This document shows positions 28,488 to 37,844 of a stretch of 44,434 nt of DNA, in pieces. Each line of letters starts with the position of its first letter. The first letter of the stretch is position 1. Both the position numbers and the translations under genes were made by a program. The notes beneath the pieces are model-generated. The model ran no database searches, had not been told where the DNA came from, and saw nothing but the letters and a program-made list of their open reading frames with translations. This stretch comes from Gammaproteobacteria bacterium (GTDB lineage: Bacteria > Pseudomonadota > Gammaproteobacteria > Xanthomonadales > Marinicellaceae), in the NCBI GenBank assembly GCA_041395445.1, contig JAWLAO010000010.1, positions 1 to 44,434 on the forward strand. Reading direction: 5' to 3'.

Positions 28488-28679
28488 ATGGATGGAAAAT
28501 CAAGAAAAAATATCCAAATAGGCTCTTCCGTTTCAGTGGTGCAAAAACACCACCAAAGAACTGGCGAACTCACCCAAGGAATTGTGAAAAACATCCTTAC
28601 AAATTCTCCCAATCACCCTCATGGGATTAAAGTGAGACTGGAATCGGGAGTTGTTGGGAGAGTGAAAGAGGTTTATTGA
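28488..28679 (+). CDS. ywbE: YwbE family protein (DUF2196)
   Basis: The 63-residue protein MDGKSRKNIQIGSSVSVVQK, with RTGELTQGIVKNIL, PHGIKVRLESG and VGRVKEVY, is a full-length YwbE-family member. The fold is a small beta protein of unknown function. A GAGGA ribosome site overlaps the alaA stop, and only 2 bp separate the genes. A nearly identical C-terminal fragment exists at 22408-22458. Confidence 0.93.
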   Translation: MDGKSRKNIQIGSSVSVVQKHHQRTGELTQGIVKNILTNSPNHPHGIKVRLESGVVGRVKEVY

Positions 28680-28731
28680 TTGATACTCAATTGTTGAGTT
28701 AAATTATTACTAGTACAATTGTTTCAGTTTT

Positions 28732-28803
28732 ACCATGAAGAACATGGAGTTCATGAAGATAATTTCACTTTTTAACCTTCATGTCCTTCAAGACCTTCAT
28801 GGT
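28732..28803. repeat. Imperfect inverted repeat, 27-bp arms
   Basis: The arms at 28732-28758 (ACCATGAAGAACATGG...) and 28777-28803 (...GACCTTCATGGT) pair over their outer nine bases and inner eight, with mismatches between, around an 18-nt loop. It lies between the convergent ends of ywbE and trpG and may act as a two-way transcription barrier. A T6 run follows on the plus strand. Its CATGAAG-rich wording suggests a dispersed repeat family. Confidence 0.6.
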
Positions 28804-28816
28804 TATTAGCCCTTTT

Positions 28817-29401
28817 TTAATACTTCCCGTCCAGAAAGTTCTGCAACATCTGATGTCCCTGCTCTGTCAGGATGCTTTCGGGATGAAATTGAACACCTGA
28901 AATTGCATATTCTTTATGACGAAAACCCATGATTTCGTCAAAGTTGCCGTTTTCATCTTCAGTCCATGCGGTGATTTCCAGACAATCCGGTAAGGATTCT
29001 TTTTCTACTACCAGCGAGTGATAACGCGTGACTTTAACCGGATTTTCAATTCCGGTGAAAACCGAGCTATTGTTGTGATAAACCGGAGATGTTTTGCCAT
29101 GCATTATTTGTTTGGCTCGAATCACTTTACCACCAAAAACCTGTCCTATCGATTGATGACCAAGACAAACACCCAGAAGTGGAATTTTACCGGCGCAGGC
29201 TTTGATCATTTGCATGGAAATTCCTGCTAAATCCGGATCACAGGGACCCGGTGAAATTACAACTTGTTCAGGATTTAAGGCTAATGCATCTTCTACGGAG
29301 ATTTCATCATTTCTGAAAACCTTGACTTTACAACCGAGTTCGCCAAAATATTGCACCAGGTTGTAAGTAAATGAATCATAATTATCAATCATCAATAGCA
29401 T
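28817..29401 (-). CDS. trpG: Anthranilate synthase component II (glutamine amidotransferase)
   Basis: The 194-residue TrpG/PabA-type amidotransferase supplies ammonia to TrpE. DNYDSFTYNLVQYF, VVISPGPCDPDLAG, the nucleophile loop LLGVCLGHQSIGQVFGG (Cys near 79) and the His/Glu pair in GVQFHPESILTE are all intact. The ATG at 29399-29401 shares its A with the TGA stop of trpE (TGATG), so translation is coupled. PabA function in folate synthesis is possible as well; adjacency to trpE supports tryptophan. No trpD or trpC follows. Confidence 0.93.
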   Translation of the reverse strand: MLLMIDNYDSFTYNLVQYFGELGCKVKVFRNDEISVEDALALNPEQVVISPGPCDPDLAGISMQMIKACAGKIPLLGVCLGHQSIGQVFGGKVIRAKQIMHGKTSPVYHNNSSVFTGIENPVKVTRYHSLVVEKESLPDCLEITAWTEDENGNFDEIMGFRHKEYAISGVQFHPESILTEQGHQMLQNFLDGKY

Positions 29402-30879
29402 CAAATTTCTCCTTTTGCAGCCACTTCAACGGCTTTAAACACGGCTTTGCCTTTATTTATGGTTTCTTCCCACTCTTTTGTCGGATTGCTGTCTGCAACG
29501 ATACCTGCGCCTGCTTGAACATGTAGTTTTTCATCTTTAATTACTGCGGTACGAATCGCAATCGCCCAATCCATATCATCATGCCAGCCCCAATATCCAA
29601 CCGCTCCGGCATAGACATTACGTTTCACCGGCTCCATTTCAGCAATCACCTCCATTGCCCTGACTTTGGCAGCACCTGAAAGTGTCCCCGCAGGAAAAAC
29701 GGCCTTAATCACATCAATATTGTCTTTGTCTTTTTGCAACTTGCCCTGAACTTCGGAAACAATATGCATTACATGTGAATAGTGTTCGATTATCATTTTA
29801 TCGACCAACTCTACCGAACCAATTTTTGCCACTCTGCCAACATCATTTCGACCTAAATCAATCAACATCAGGTGTTCCGCAAGCTCTTTGGGATCATTAA
29901 GTAATTCTTGTTCAAACTTTTCATCTTCTTCAACGGTTGCACCTCTTGGACGTGTTCCCGCAATGGGTCTGAGGGTAACTTTATCAACGTGCTTACGCAC
30001 CAATACTTCAGGAGAAGAACCCACAACCTGATAATCCTGAAAATCCATAAAATACATGTAAGGGCTGGGATTAGATGCTCGCAATGCCCGATAAACATCC
30101 ATCGGACGCGCTGTGAATGGCATACTCATACGTTGTGAGAGAACAACCTGCATAATATCACCTGCGGCAATCAGTTCTTTACAATCAGTGACTGCTTTTT
30201 CAAATTCAGCTTGCGAAAAGCTCATCTCAATATCGGAATCTCCCGGCAAACCATGATTAATCATTTCCGCATAACCTGTGGAACCACTGCGAAGACGATG
30301 AGTGAGTTCTTCCAGTCTTTTCTGCCCTTTTGCATAAGCCATATTATCTTCGGGATTGACATGAATAATTATCCAGACTTTACCTGACAGATTATCAAAA
30401 ACAGCAATTTCTTCTGCTACCATCAGATTGACATCAGGAATTTTTAATTTGTCTATTGGTGCTTTGTTTTTGAGCTTATCTTCAATGTGTTCGATGATTT
30501 CATAACCCAGATAACCAACCAATCCACCATTAAATGCAGGAAGCTCATCAATCTTTGGGACTTTATACTCCTGTTTAATTGCTCTAAGTTCGTCAAGTAC
30601 ATTTTCACAAGTATAAGATTCTTCAATTTCACCCAGAACATATTTGGTAATTTCATCTCCTCTGGCAATATAGTTAGTATCAGCTGATAATCCGATGATA
30701 GAATATCGCCCCCAGCGAGATCCACCCACCACAGATTCCAATAAAAATGTATTGCGTCCGTTTGCAAGCTTAAGCCATGCGCTTAATGGTGTGTCCAAAT
30801 CAGCTGAAACACATTTATAAACAGGAACCCTGTTGTAACCTTGCTGTCTGAAATTTTCGAATTGTTGCTGAGTTAACAT
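29401..30879 (-). CDS. trpE: Anthranilate synthase component I
   Basis: TrpE converts chorismate and ammonia to anthranilate, the first step of tryptophan synthesis. The 492 residues contain the feedback-site motif FLLESVVGGSRWGRYSIIG near residue 45. Chorismate-binding motifs follow: PSPYMYFMDFQDY, RPIAGTRPRGAT, LIDLGRNDVGRVA, and FPAGTLSGAAKVRAME. The ATG gives MLTQQQFENF. It overlaps trpG by one base. The 58-bp upstream gap shows no Trp-rich leader or attenuator hairpin pair, so expression may depend on the upstream sulfatase gene's transcript or a short local promoter. Confidence 0.95.
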   Translation of the reverse strand: MLTQQQFENFRQQGYNRVPVYKCVSADLDTPLSAWLKLANGRNTFLLESVVGGSRWGRYSIIGLSADTNYIARGDEITKYVLGEIEESYTCENVLDELRAIKQEYKVPKIDELPAFNGGLVGYLGYEIIEHIEDKLKNKAPIDKLKIPDVNLMVAEEIAVFDNLSGKVWIIIHVNPEDNMAYAKGQKRLEELTHRLRSGSTGYAEMINHGLPGDSDIEMSFSQAEFEKAVTDCKELIAAGDIMQVVLSQRMSMPFTARPMDVYRALRASNPSPYMYFMDFQDYQVVGSSPEVLVRKHVDKVTLRPIAGTRPRGATVEEDEKFEQELLNDPKELAEHLMLIDLGRNDVGRVAKIGSVELVDKMIIEHYSHVMHIVSEVQGKLQKDKDNIDVIKAVFPAGTLSGAAKVRAMEVIAEMEPVKRNVYAGAVGYWGWHDDMDWAIAIRTAVIKDEKLHVQAGAGIVADSNPTKEWEETINKGKAVFKAVEVAAKGEI

Positions 30880-30937
30880 ATTTCTTAAGTTGATTTGCTA
30901 TTGACTGTATTTGAATTGATAGAGAAAAAGAATTCAA

Positions 30938-32725
30938 TTATTTTGACAGCATTCTGAGATATTCTTCATGTCTTTTTTTAGCAGAAATTCTCGAAGCATT
31001 AATGTAATCAATAATTTCGCTTTCATTTTTTAATTTTCCTGAAATTTTTTTTGTATTATCACCATCTAATTTAATGACTGCTGACTCTTTTCCATCATCA
31101 CAGTAAACATCAATTTCATCTCTAAAATCCCCCCTGCTATGGTAAATACATTCAGAAGACTTTGCCGGAGTTGAAAATATATTTCCTTCACCGTTTCTCA
31201 TACAATGTTGCTCTGAAATTAAATATTCAAAAGAGTTTAAAAAATCAGACTGTTGCAGGTATTGCTCACTTATCTGATTCGAAATTGCTTTTCTGTCAAC
31301 TACAACTAAAGGAATTCTTGATACAGCTTCTCTGCCAAATTTCTCCAATTCTTGTTTTGAAACTGGTGTCATACTTCTATGATCGCTTGTAATGACTAAA
31401 ATACCATCTTCAAAAAAATTTTCTTGTTCTAGTTTTAAATAAAATTCGTATAAACTTTTATCTGCAAATCTTGTTGTTTTTTCAATTGATTTCTCTCGTG
31501 TTACTGGGTCAATATATGGAGCATGAGTTGAAACAGTAATTACTGTAATAAAGTAATTTTTATCTAGTGTTTTTATATAATCAATGACCCGATTAAACAA
31601 AACATTGTCAGCAACAGACCTGAATCCAAATCTGGGGAAACCTTTATAGCCTTTGTATGATTGACCTTCCACATAATCAAACCCTAAATTTCTCATAAAC
31701 TCACCGGTATTAGTAAATTTCAAACTGGCTCCATCAAGAAATGCGGTATGATATTCATTATCGTTAAATATTATTGGAACGTTTCTTTCCAGATTCAAAT
31801 AACCCACTCGCCCCCTGTCAACTGTCATTGCTGCAATATCTCTGAATGTTTTCTCACCAGTCAACAACGCCAAGCGCCCTTCCAGACTGGTAAAATTGTT
31901 GGCAAAGAAATTGGTATAATATCTGTTTTCTTGCGCTAAGTGATCTAAATTTGGCGTCCAATCATTCAATCCTGAAAATAATTTACTTTGATACATTGAT
32001 AGAGATTCCCAAACAACCAAAATAATATTTGGTCGAGAAACATTGTTGTTTTGGGAACATGTGAGCGCATTGAATTTGTTATTTTTCTTTAGCGACTCAT
32101 TCTCAATTTTTAAACTGTAATTAACAGCTGAAGATGTCTTCAGATTTATATCAACAATATTTCTTATTGTCACATCATTTATATAGTCTATTCTTTTTAC
32201 AAAAAAAATCATCCCCAAAAGAGTGAGAAAGATCATTCCAGAAAAAACTTTATCTTTATTTTTAAAAGTGAGTGGTTGATGTTTAAACACGAAAAGGAAA
32301 ATGCTGAGGGAACTGATTAACAGAATTAAGACCGATGCTAACTTATTGTTTTTATTCAATATTTCAACAATTAAATCAAAATTGAAGTAAATCCAAATAT
32401 CTGAAAACATTAATCTTTGATTCAAAAATTTATAAAGATAAATATCAATCAAGCTATAAATAAGATAAATAACAAAAACTAATCTTGAACTAAATCTAAT
32501 CAAATAAGTTTTAGAAAAAAAGCCAAAAAACAATATTATAAATGCAAATATTGCCACTCTGGAATCAACACTGATAATCCAGTATTTATAACAACCCAAA
32601 CAATCTGTTAACTTCCCTAGTGACTTATCAACCACTACTCCACGATAATTAATCATCATAAATATAAAGATTGAAAAGGTATAGAAAAGGATATTATTGA
32701 TTGGCTTTATTGTTTTATAAGTCAT
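30938..32725 (-). CDS. LTA-synthase-like sulfatase-domain membrane protein
   Basis: The 595-residue protein has five hydrophobic helices in the first 190 residues (FYTFSIFIFMMINY, VAIFAFIILFFGFF, LVFVIYLIYSLIDIYLY, ASVLILLISSLSIFLFVF, MIFLTLLGMIFF). A periplasmic alkaline-phosphatase-fold domain follows from about 232 (RPNIILVVWESLSMY). The metal and nucleophile region is FTSLEGRLALLTG, and a late DH metal motif is VITSDHRSM. Relatives transfer phosphoglycerol or phosphoethanolamine to envelope glycans; the donor and acceptor are unknown here. It is AT-richer than its neighbours. The gene is divergent from metG by 65 bp and 58 bp upstream of trpE. Confidence 0.83.
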   Translation of the reverse strand: MTYKTIKPINNILFYTFSIFIFMMINYRGVVVDKSLGKLTDCLGCYKYWIISVDSRVAIFAFIILFFGFFSKTYLIRFSSRLVFVIYLIYSLIDIYLYKFLNQRLMFSDIWIYFNFDLIVEILNKNNKLASVLILLISSLSIFLFVFKHQPLTFKNKDKVFSGMIFLTLLGMIFFVKRIDYINDVTIRNIVDINLKTSSAVNYSLKIENESLKKNNKFNALTCSQNNNVSRPNIILVVWESLSMYQSKLFSGLNDWTPNLDHLAQENRYYTNFFANNFTSLEGRLALLTGEKTFRDIAAMTVDRGRVGYLNLERNVPIIFNDNEYHTAFLDGASLKFTNTGEFMRNLGFDYVEGQSYKGYKGFPRFGFRSVADNVLFNRVIDYIKTLDKNYFITVITVSTHAPYIDPVTREKSIEKTTRFADKSLYEFYLKLEQENFFEDGILVITSDHRSMTPVSKQELEKFGREAVSRIPLVVVDRKAISNQISEQYLQQSDFLNSFEYLISEQHCMRNGEGNIFSTPAKSSECIYHSRGDFRDEIDVYCDDGKESAVIKLDGDNTKKISGKLKNESEIIDYINASRISAKKRHEEYLRMLSK

Positions 32726-32790
32726 TAAATATACAAAATAATCAATAAATGAGATAATACCAAATTCGGTATTTTAAATCACAGATATTA

Positions 32791-34824
32791 ATGCAAAAAG
32801 AAAAGAAACTTTTTATTACATCAGCTTTGCCTTATGCAAATGGAGCTTTGCACTTAGGACATATTCTGGAGCACACTCAGTCGGATATTTGGGCGAGAAT
32901 TCATCGTTCTATCGGTCGTAAAGTGCGTTATTTGTGTGCGGAAGATGCTCATGGTGCACCGATTATGCTGCGAGCGGAGAAAGAAGGAGTCACGCCTGAG
33001 GAGTTTGTTGCAGGAACTCGCGAAGAGCATTGGCAAATTTTGCAAGGTTTCAATATTTCTTATGATCATTACCATACCACTCACTCTCCTGAAAATCAGG
33101 AAATGGTCAATCGTATTTATAATGGACTGAAAGCCAATGGACACATTGAAACTGAAGTTGTTGAACAACTTTTTGATACCGAAAAAAATATGTTTCTCGC
33201 AGATCGTTTTGTTAAAGGTGAATGCCCAAAATGCGGAACAGCAGACCAGTACGGTGATAATTGCGAAAACTGTGCGGCAACATACAATGCTATAGAGCTA
33301 AAAAATCCACGTTCAGTAATTTCTGGTGGAACACCAATCATTAAAGAATCGCTTCATTATTTCGTCAATTTACAAAATTTTGAGGATATGCTCAAAGATT
33401 GGATGAATCAAGGAGCTTTACAAGAGCAAGTCATCAACAAACTACAGGAATGGTTTGAAATGGGCTTACAATCCTGGGACATTTCTCGTGATGCTCCCTA
33501 TTTTGGTTTTAAAATCCCAGAAACAGAGGATAAATATTTCTATGTCTGGTTGGATGCGCCGGTAGGTTATTTAGGCAGCTTGAAATATTACTGCGAACAA
33601 CACAATGAAGATTTTGAGGACTGGATTGCTCCGGACGCAAATACGGAAATGGTACATTTTATCGGCAAAGATATTCTTTATTTTCACAGTTTATTCTGGC
33701 CGGCGATGTTATACGGCTCAGGAATCAAAGTTCCGGATTCAGTTTATGTGCATGGTTTTATCACGGTAAATGGCAAAAAAATGTCTAAATCTCGCGGAAC
33801 TTTCATCAACGCATCAACCTATTTGAAACACTTGCAACCGGATTATTTGAGATATTATTACGCTTCAAAATTATCGGAAAATATCGTAGATATTGACCTT
33901 AATCTAGAAGATTTTGTAGCAAAAGTTAATTCTGATTTGGTTGGTAAAATTGTTAATATCGCCAGTCGTTGTGCGGGTTTTGTCACCAAGAAGTTTAATT
34001 CAACTCTTTCTTCTGAGATGAATAATTCTGAACTTTATCAACAGTTTATCGAAAGTTCTGAAGAAATATTACAATTATTCAAAGACAGAAAGTATTCCAA
34101 GGCTATCAAGATAATCATGTCGTTAGCGGATTCTGCCAATCAATACATTTCAGATATGGCTCCGTGGCAAGCAATTAAGGATGAAAACAACTTGGAACTG
34201 GTTCATAAAGTTTGCTCTGATGGTATCAATCTGTTCCGTGTCCTCATGTCGTGGCTTTCTGCGGTGGTTCCGGATACTGCCGAAAAAGCTGAGGAATTTT
34301 TAAATATCCGTTTTGCCAACTGGCATGATATTGAACAACCTCTTTTTAATCACCAAATTAACAAATTCAAACCTTTAATTACTCGAATTGAAATGTCATC
34401 CGTTGAAAGTATTATCGAAGATTCCAAGCAAGATTTGGAGTCACTGGAGCAAGAAACCGGCAATTTATCCAAACATTTAACAAACGACCCGATAAATGAA
34501 ACCATAAATTTTGATGATTTTGCCAAAGTCGATTTAAGAGTCGTTAAAATCATTAATGCTGAGCATGTTGAAGGAGCTGATAAGTTATTGCAATTAACGT
34601 TGGATTTGGGTGGTGAGAAAAGAAATGTCTTTGCCGGAATCAAATCAGCCTACAAACCGGAAGATTTAATCGGCAAAAATACGGTTATGGTGGCAAATCT
34701 GGCACCACGAAAAATGCGCTTTGGAGTTTCTGAAGGCATGGTATTGGCAGCAGGACCGGGTGGTGAAGATATTTTTATTCTGAATCCGGATAATGGCGCA
34801 GAACCCGGAATGAGAGTTAAATAA
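32791..34824 (+). CDS. metG: Methionyl-tRNA synthetase
   Basis: MetG charges tRNA-Met for initiation and elongation. The 677 residues contain the HIGH motif NGALHLGHILEH near 20, and a zinc knuckle CPKCG...CENC near residues 145-161. The KMSKS loop is GKKMSKSRGTF near 333, followed by the anticodon-binding helical domain. The C-terminal tRNA-binding domain appears from about 575 (VDLRVVKIINAEHVEGADKL), ending PDNGAEPGMRVK. The ATG at 32791 gives MQKEKKLFITSALPYANGA. The weak upstream ribosome site is unremarkable. Confidence 0.96.
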   Translation: MQKEKKLFITSALPYANGALHLGHILEHTQSDIWARIHRSIGRKVRYLCAEDAHGAPIMLRAEKEGVTPEEFVAGTREEHWQILQGFNISYDHYHTTHSPENQEMVNRIYNGLKANGHIETEVVEQLFDTEKNMFLADRFVKGECPKCGTADQYGDNCENCAATYNAIELKNPRSVISGGTPIIKESLHYFVNLQNFEDMLKDWMNQGALQEQVINKLQEWFEMGLQSWDISRDAPYFGFKIPETEDKYFYVWLDAPVGYLGSLKYYCEQHNEDFEDWIAPDANTEMVHFIGKDILYFHSLFWPAMLYGSGIKVPDSVYVHGFITVNGKKMSKSRGTFINASTYLKHLQPDYLRYYYASKLSENIVDIDLNLEDFVAKVNSDLVGKIVNIASRCAGFVTKKFNSTLSSEMNNSELYQQFIESSEEILQLFKDRKYSKAIKIIMSLADSANQYISDMAPWQAIKDENNLELVHKVCSDGINLFRVLMSWLSAVVPDTAEKAEEFLNIRFANWHDIEQPLFNHQINKFKPLITRIEMSSVESIIEDSKQDLESLEQETGNLSKHLTNDPINETINFDDFAKVDLRVVKIINAEHVEGADKLLQLTLDLGGEKRNVFAGIKSAYKPEDLIGKNTVMVANLAPRKMRFGVSEGMVLAAGPGGEDIFILNPDNGAEPGMRVK

Positions 34825-34879
34825 AACTTTAACTTCAAATTAACATATTATTAACTCACGATTAGGTAGAATACAAAAT

Positions 34880-37684
34880 ATGGACAGTAAAAAGCCAATC
34901 TACAAATCCATCCCTTTTTGGATTGTGGTTTTAATACTCCTCTACTCTTCTCTCGGGTTTTTTACTGTTCCATATTTTGCAAAAGACCCGCTTCAGGATT
35001 TTGTTTCAAAAAATCTAAATTCATCAATTACTTACAAGGATTTTAAATTTAATCCATTTAGCTTTTCTACGACCATTGAAGACATTGAATTAAAATCAAA
35101 TGACGGAACACCTTGGTTTCATTCCGATAAAATTTATGCCAATCTCAATTTCTGGCAAACACTTTTTTCAGATTTTAGCTTTTCATCGATTCAGTTTGAG
35201 AAACCACATTACCGGCTTCAAACTGAAAATAACTCAGCAAAATATCCGCAATTATCAACTCAAAAGTCTAGTGACGGCTTCGATGAATTTGCTTTATACA
35301 TCGGTGAAATTGGTATTGACAAAGGTTCTGTTGATTATATCGACTCCAGTCAAAATAAAACCATCAATCTTGAATTAAAACAAATTCTCTTTAACCATCA
35401 AAAGTTTACAACCGCTGATGTCAATACGAATTTCAATTTATCTTTCATAACCAATCATGATGAAAAAGCAAATATACACGGAACATTGAATTTTGCTAAA
35501 CTCAATGTGATTGCGGAGTGGCAGCTCGAAAACTGGAAAGTGAAGACGGTGGGTGAGTTTATCAGTGATGAAGAAAACGAATTGTTTGGATTTAATGAAT
35601 TTTCAGGTCAGATTGACTCAAATGGTACTGTTTCTACAACTAATCTTGTGAATAATCCTCCATTGATAAGTATTCAAAATTTAGTTGTTTCAAATTTTAA
35701 GGCAAATCCAAATGATGAACAACACCCTAAAGTCGAGATTCCTCGAATCCAAATCAACAATGCAACTTTAGAATCAGAAAAAAATAATCTGACAATTGAA
35801 TCTATCTCAAGTACAGATGCCAAGTTTTCTGTCACCATAGACGAAAGTTATCAGCTTTTAATGAAAGGTTTTGGTGCACAGTCTCCACTAGTTGAAAATG
35901 AATCGAGTCAAACCAAAGATTTTTCTTTTAAAATCAATAATATCAAAGCCGTTAACACTTTATTGAAGACCAATAAAATTAAGCAGAGTGCAACATTTCA
36001 ACAAGATTTTACGCTTCAATCCCTGGAAATTAACAACCTGACAAATCTGGATTCACAAAAAACAACTCTAACCACAATTATCAATACCGGGTCAAATCAA
36101 AATATTGACGTTTCAAGCGAGTTGACACTGGTTCCTTTTACTTTAGATTCTAATCTCAATGCACAAAATGTTTCCATCGAAGAATACAACTCGTGGATTC
36201 CTGAGGCTGTTAAATTATCTGTTGAGAAAGGTTCGTTATCCGCTCAACAAAAAATCAGCTTCGATGATAAACAATTCACTTCAACAGGGACATTTGCAGT
36301 TGATGAACTCAGACTTTTGGATAGCAATGATGAATTATTTCTTGGTGTTAACAACTTAAATATCAATGAATCATCGATTGACTTTATGCAAAAATCAATC
36401 TTGCTGAATCAAATTCAGATCAATCAAGCCAGCGGAACTTTAACAGTTTCAGAAGAGAAACAACTCAATCTCTCTAACATTACTAACAATGAAGAGAATG
36501 AAAGTAGCCCTACAGATAAAGACTGGTTAATTGAAATCAAGCAAATTGAGTTTATCGATGGACAAACCCGATTACTAGACAAAAGCATTACACCAAACTA
36601 TTCAGCGCAACTGAGCAAGTTGAATGGCACAGTTAAAGGGTTATCCAGTGAAAATCTCAGCAAAGCAGATGTTGATTTAACCGGATTACTTGATGATTAT
36701 GCCGATTTAAAAATTAATGGACAAATCAATCCTCTTTCAGACGAAGCATACACAGATATCAAAATTCAGGTTCAGGATTTAGGTCTGCAAAATTTTAGTG
36801 CTTATAGCGGAAAATATCTGGGGTTTCCGGTCAATCGTGGCAAAGTGGATTTGGACTTATCTTATAAATTGAACAAAAATATTCTCAAAGGCGAAAACAA
36901 TCTGCAATTCAAACAGTTGGAATTAGGTGATAAAACAAATAGCAAAGAGGCTGTTAATATTCCCTTAAAACTAGCTGTCAGTCTTCTCACTGACGGTAAA
37001 GGTATTATGAAAATAAATTTACCGGTAAGCGGTAATATTGATGATCCTGATTTTAGTTATGGCGGACTTGTCATCAAAGCTTTCTTTAAACTGATCACCG
37101 GAATTGTAGCCTCACCATTTAAAATTTTGGGCAAATTGGTTCCCAATGGTGACAATATCGACCTTTCAGGAATTAGCTTCATCCCAGGTTCAGATCAGTT
37201 AAGCGAAGCAGAAAGCAATAAACTCAATGCAATTGATGAAATCCTCAAAAAAAGACCTGCATTAATTCTGGAAATGTCATCAAACCCGAATTCAATTGAA
37301 GACATTCAAGCCATAAAACAAAAATTATTATTACAAAAACTGGGAATCTCCGAAAAACCTGAGTTTTCACAGGAAATTGAATTGAAGCCTTTGAAGCAAC
37401 AATTTATCACCATTTTTGGTAAAGATAAATTCGAAGAAGCCGAAGTCCAATTCACCAATGAAAATCAACTCGATAAAGCTAAACTCTCGCAATATTTGTG
37501 GGAACAACTGATCAATGAAGAACATCCTGTTGAGCAACTACAAGCTCTTGCCAAAAGTCGTATGCAAATCGTTCAAAGTAAACTCATTGAAGAATTCAAC
37601 ATATCTGAGAACAGAATTTTCCTAAAAGCAAATGCAGAAATTCCAGCCGATTCTCAACATATACAATTTAGCATTGCTCACTAA
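34880..37684 (+). CDS. AsmA-like DUF748 envelope protein
   Basis: The 934-residue protein has one N-terminal membrane helix (residues 12-30, IPFWIVVLILLYSSLGFF). A long beta-rich periplasmic part follows with the AsmA/DUF748 opening (FVSKNLNSSITYKDFKFNPF, TTIEDIELK). Near 690-750 the conserved LPVSGNIDDPDFSYGGLV and VIKAFFKLITGIVASPFKI appear, and a C-terminal OmpA-like or helical segment (SFIPGSDQLSEAE) follows. Relatives form long beta-groove bridges thought to move lipids between inner and outer membranes; that role is inferred. It starts 55 bp after metG with its own ATG. Confidence 0.85.
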   Translation: MDSKKPIYKSIPFWIVVLILLYSSLGFFTVPYFAKDPLQDFVSKNLNSSITYKDFKFNPFSFSTTIEDIELKSNDGTPWFHSDKIYANLNFWQTLFSDFSFSSIQFEKPHYRLQTENNSAKYPQLSTQKSSDGFDEFALYIGEIGIDKGSVDYIDSSQNKTINLELKQILFNHQKFTTADVNTNFNLSFITNHDEKANIHGTLNFAKLNVIAEWQLENWKVKTVGEFISDEENELFGFNEFSGQIDSNGTVSTTNLVNNPPLISIQNLVVSNFKANPNDEQHPKVEIPRIQINNATLESEKNNLTIESISSTDAKFSVTIDESYQLLMKGFGAQSPLVENESSQTKDFSFKINNIKAVNTLLKTNKIKQSATFQQDFTLQSLEINNLTNLDSQKTTLTTIINTGSNQNIDVSSELTLVPFTLDSNLNAQNVSIEEYNSWIPEAVKLSVEKGSLSAQQKISFDDKQFTSTGTFAVDELRLLDSNDELFLGVNNLNINESSIDFMQKSILLNQIQINQASGTLTVSEEKQLNLSNITNNEENESSPTDKDWLIEIKQIEFIDGQTRLLDKSITPNYSAQLSKLNGTVKGLSSENLSKADVDLTGLLDDYADLKINGQINPLSDEAYTDIKIQVQDLGLQNFSAYSGKYLGFPVNRGKVDLDLSYKLNKNILKGENNLQFKQLELGDKTNSKEAVNIPLKLAVSLLTDGKGIMKINLPVSGNIDDPDFSYGGLVIKAFFKLITGIVASPFKILGKLVPNGDNIDLSGISFIPGSDQLSEAESNKLNAIDEILKKRPALILEMSSNPNSIEDIQAIKQKLLLQKLGISEKPEFSQEIELKPLKQQFITIFGKDKFEEAEVQFTNENQLDKAKLSQYLWEQLINEEHPVEQLQALAKSRMQIVQSKLIEEFNISENRIFLKANAEIPADSQHIQFSIAH

Positions 37685-37789
37685 ATCATTTATCACCGTA
37701 AAAAGCATTAATTTCAGGTATGGTAAAAAAGTTCTCGGTATTGTATACTAATTAAAATTGTAAACCCGAACCCAATTGATTTATATGAT

Positions 37790-37825
37790 TATCTGTCTGG
37801 TTCACCTTCAAAAAACCGCCAGATA
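37790..37825 (+). promoter_or_regulatory. Imperfect hairpin in the recQ leader
   Basis: TATCTGTCTGGTT and AACCGCCAGATA can pair with one bulge around an A-rich loop, ending 19 bp before the recQ ATG. A TATACT hexamer at 37744-37749 could be the -10. No T run follows, so a terminator is unlikely. Confidence 0.3.
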
Positions 37826-37844
37826 ACAGTATTGAGAATATCGC

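Noticed and set aside
28685..28699. Terminator hairpin after ywbE (ACTCAA-TTG-TTGAGT)
   Set aside because: The stem is only six AT-rich pairs and no T run follows on either strand.
30880..30937. Tryptophan attenuator upstream of trpE
   Set aside because: The 58-bp gap has no short Trp-rich leader peptide and no competing hairpins.
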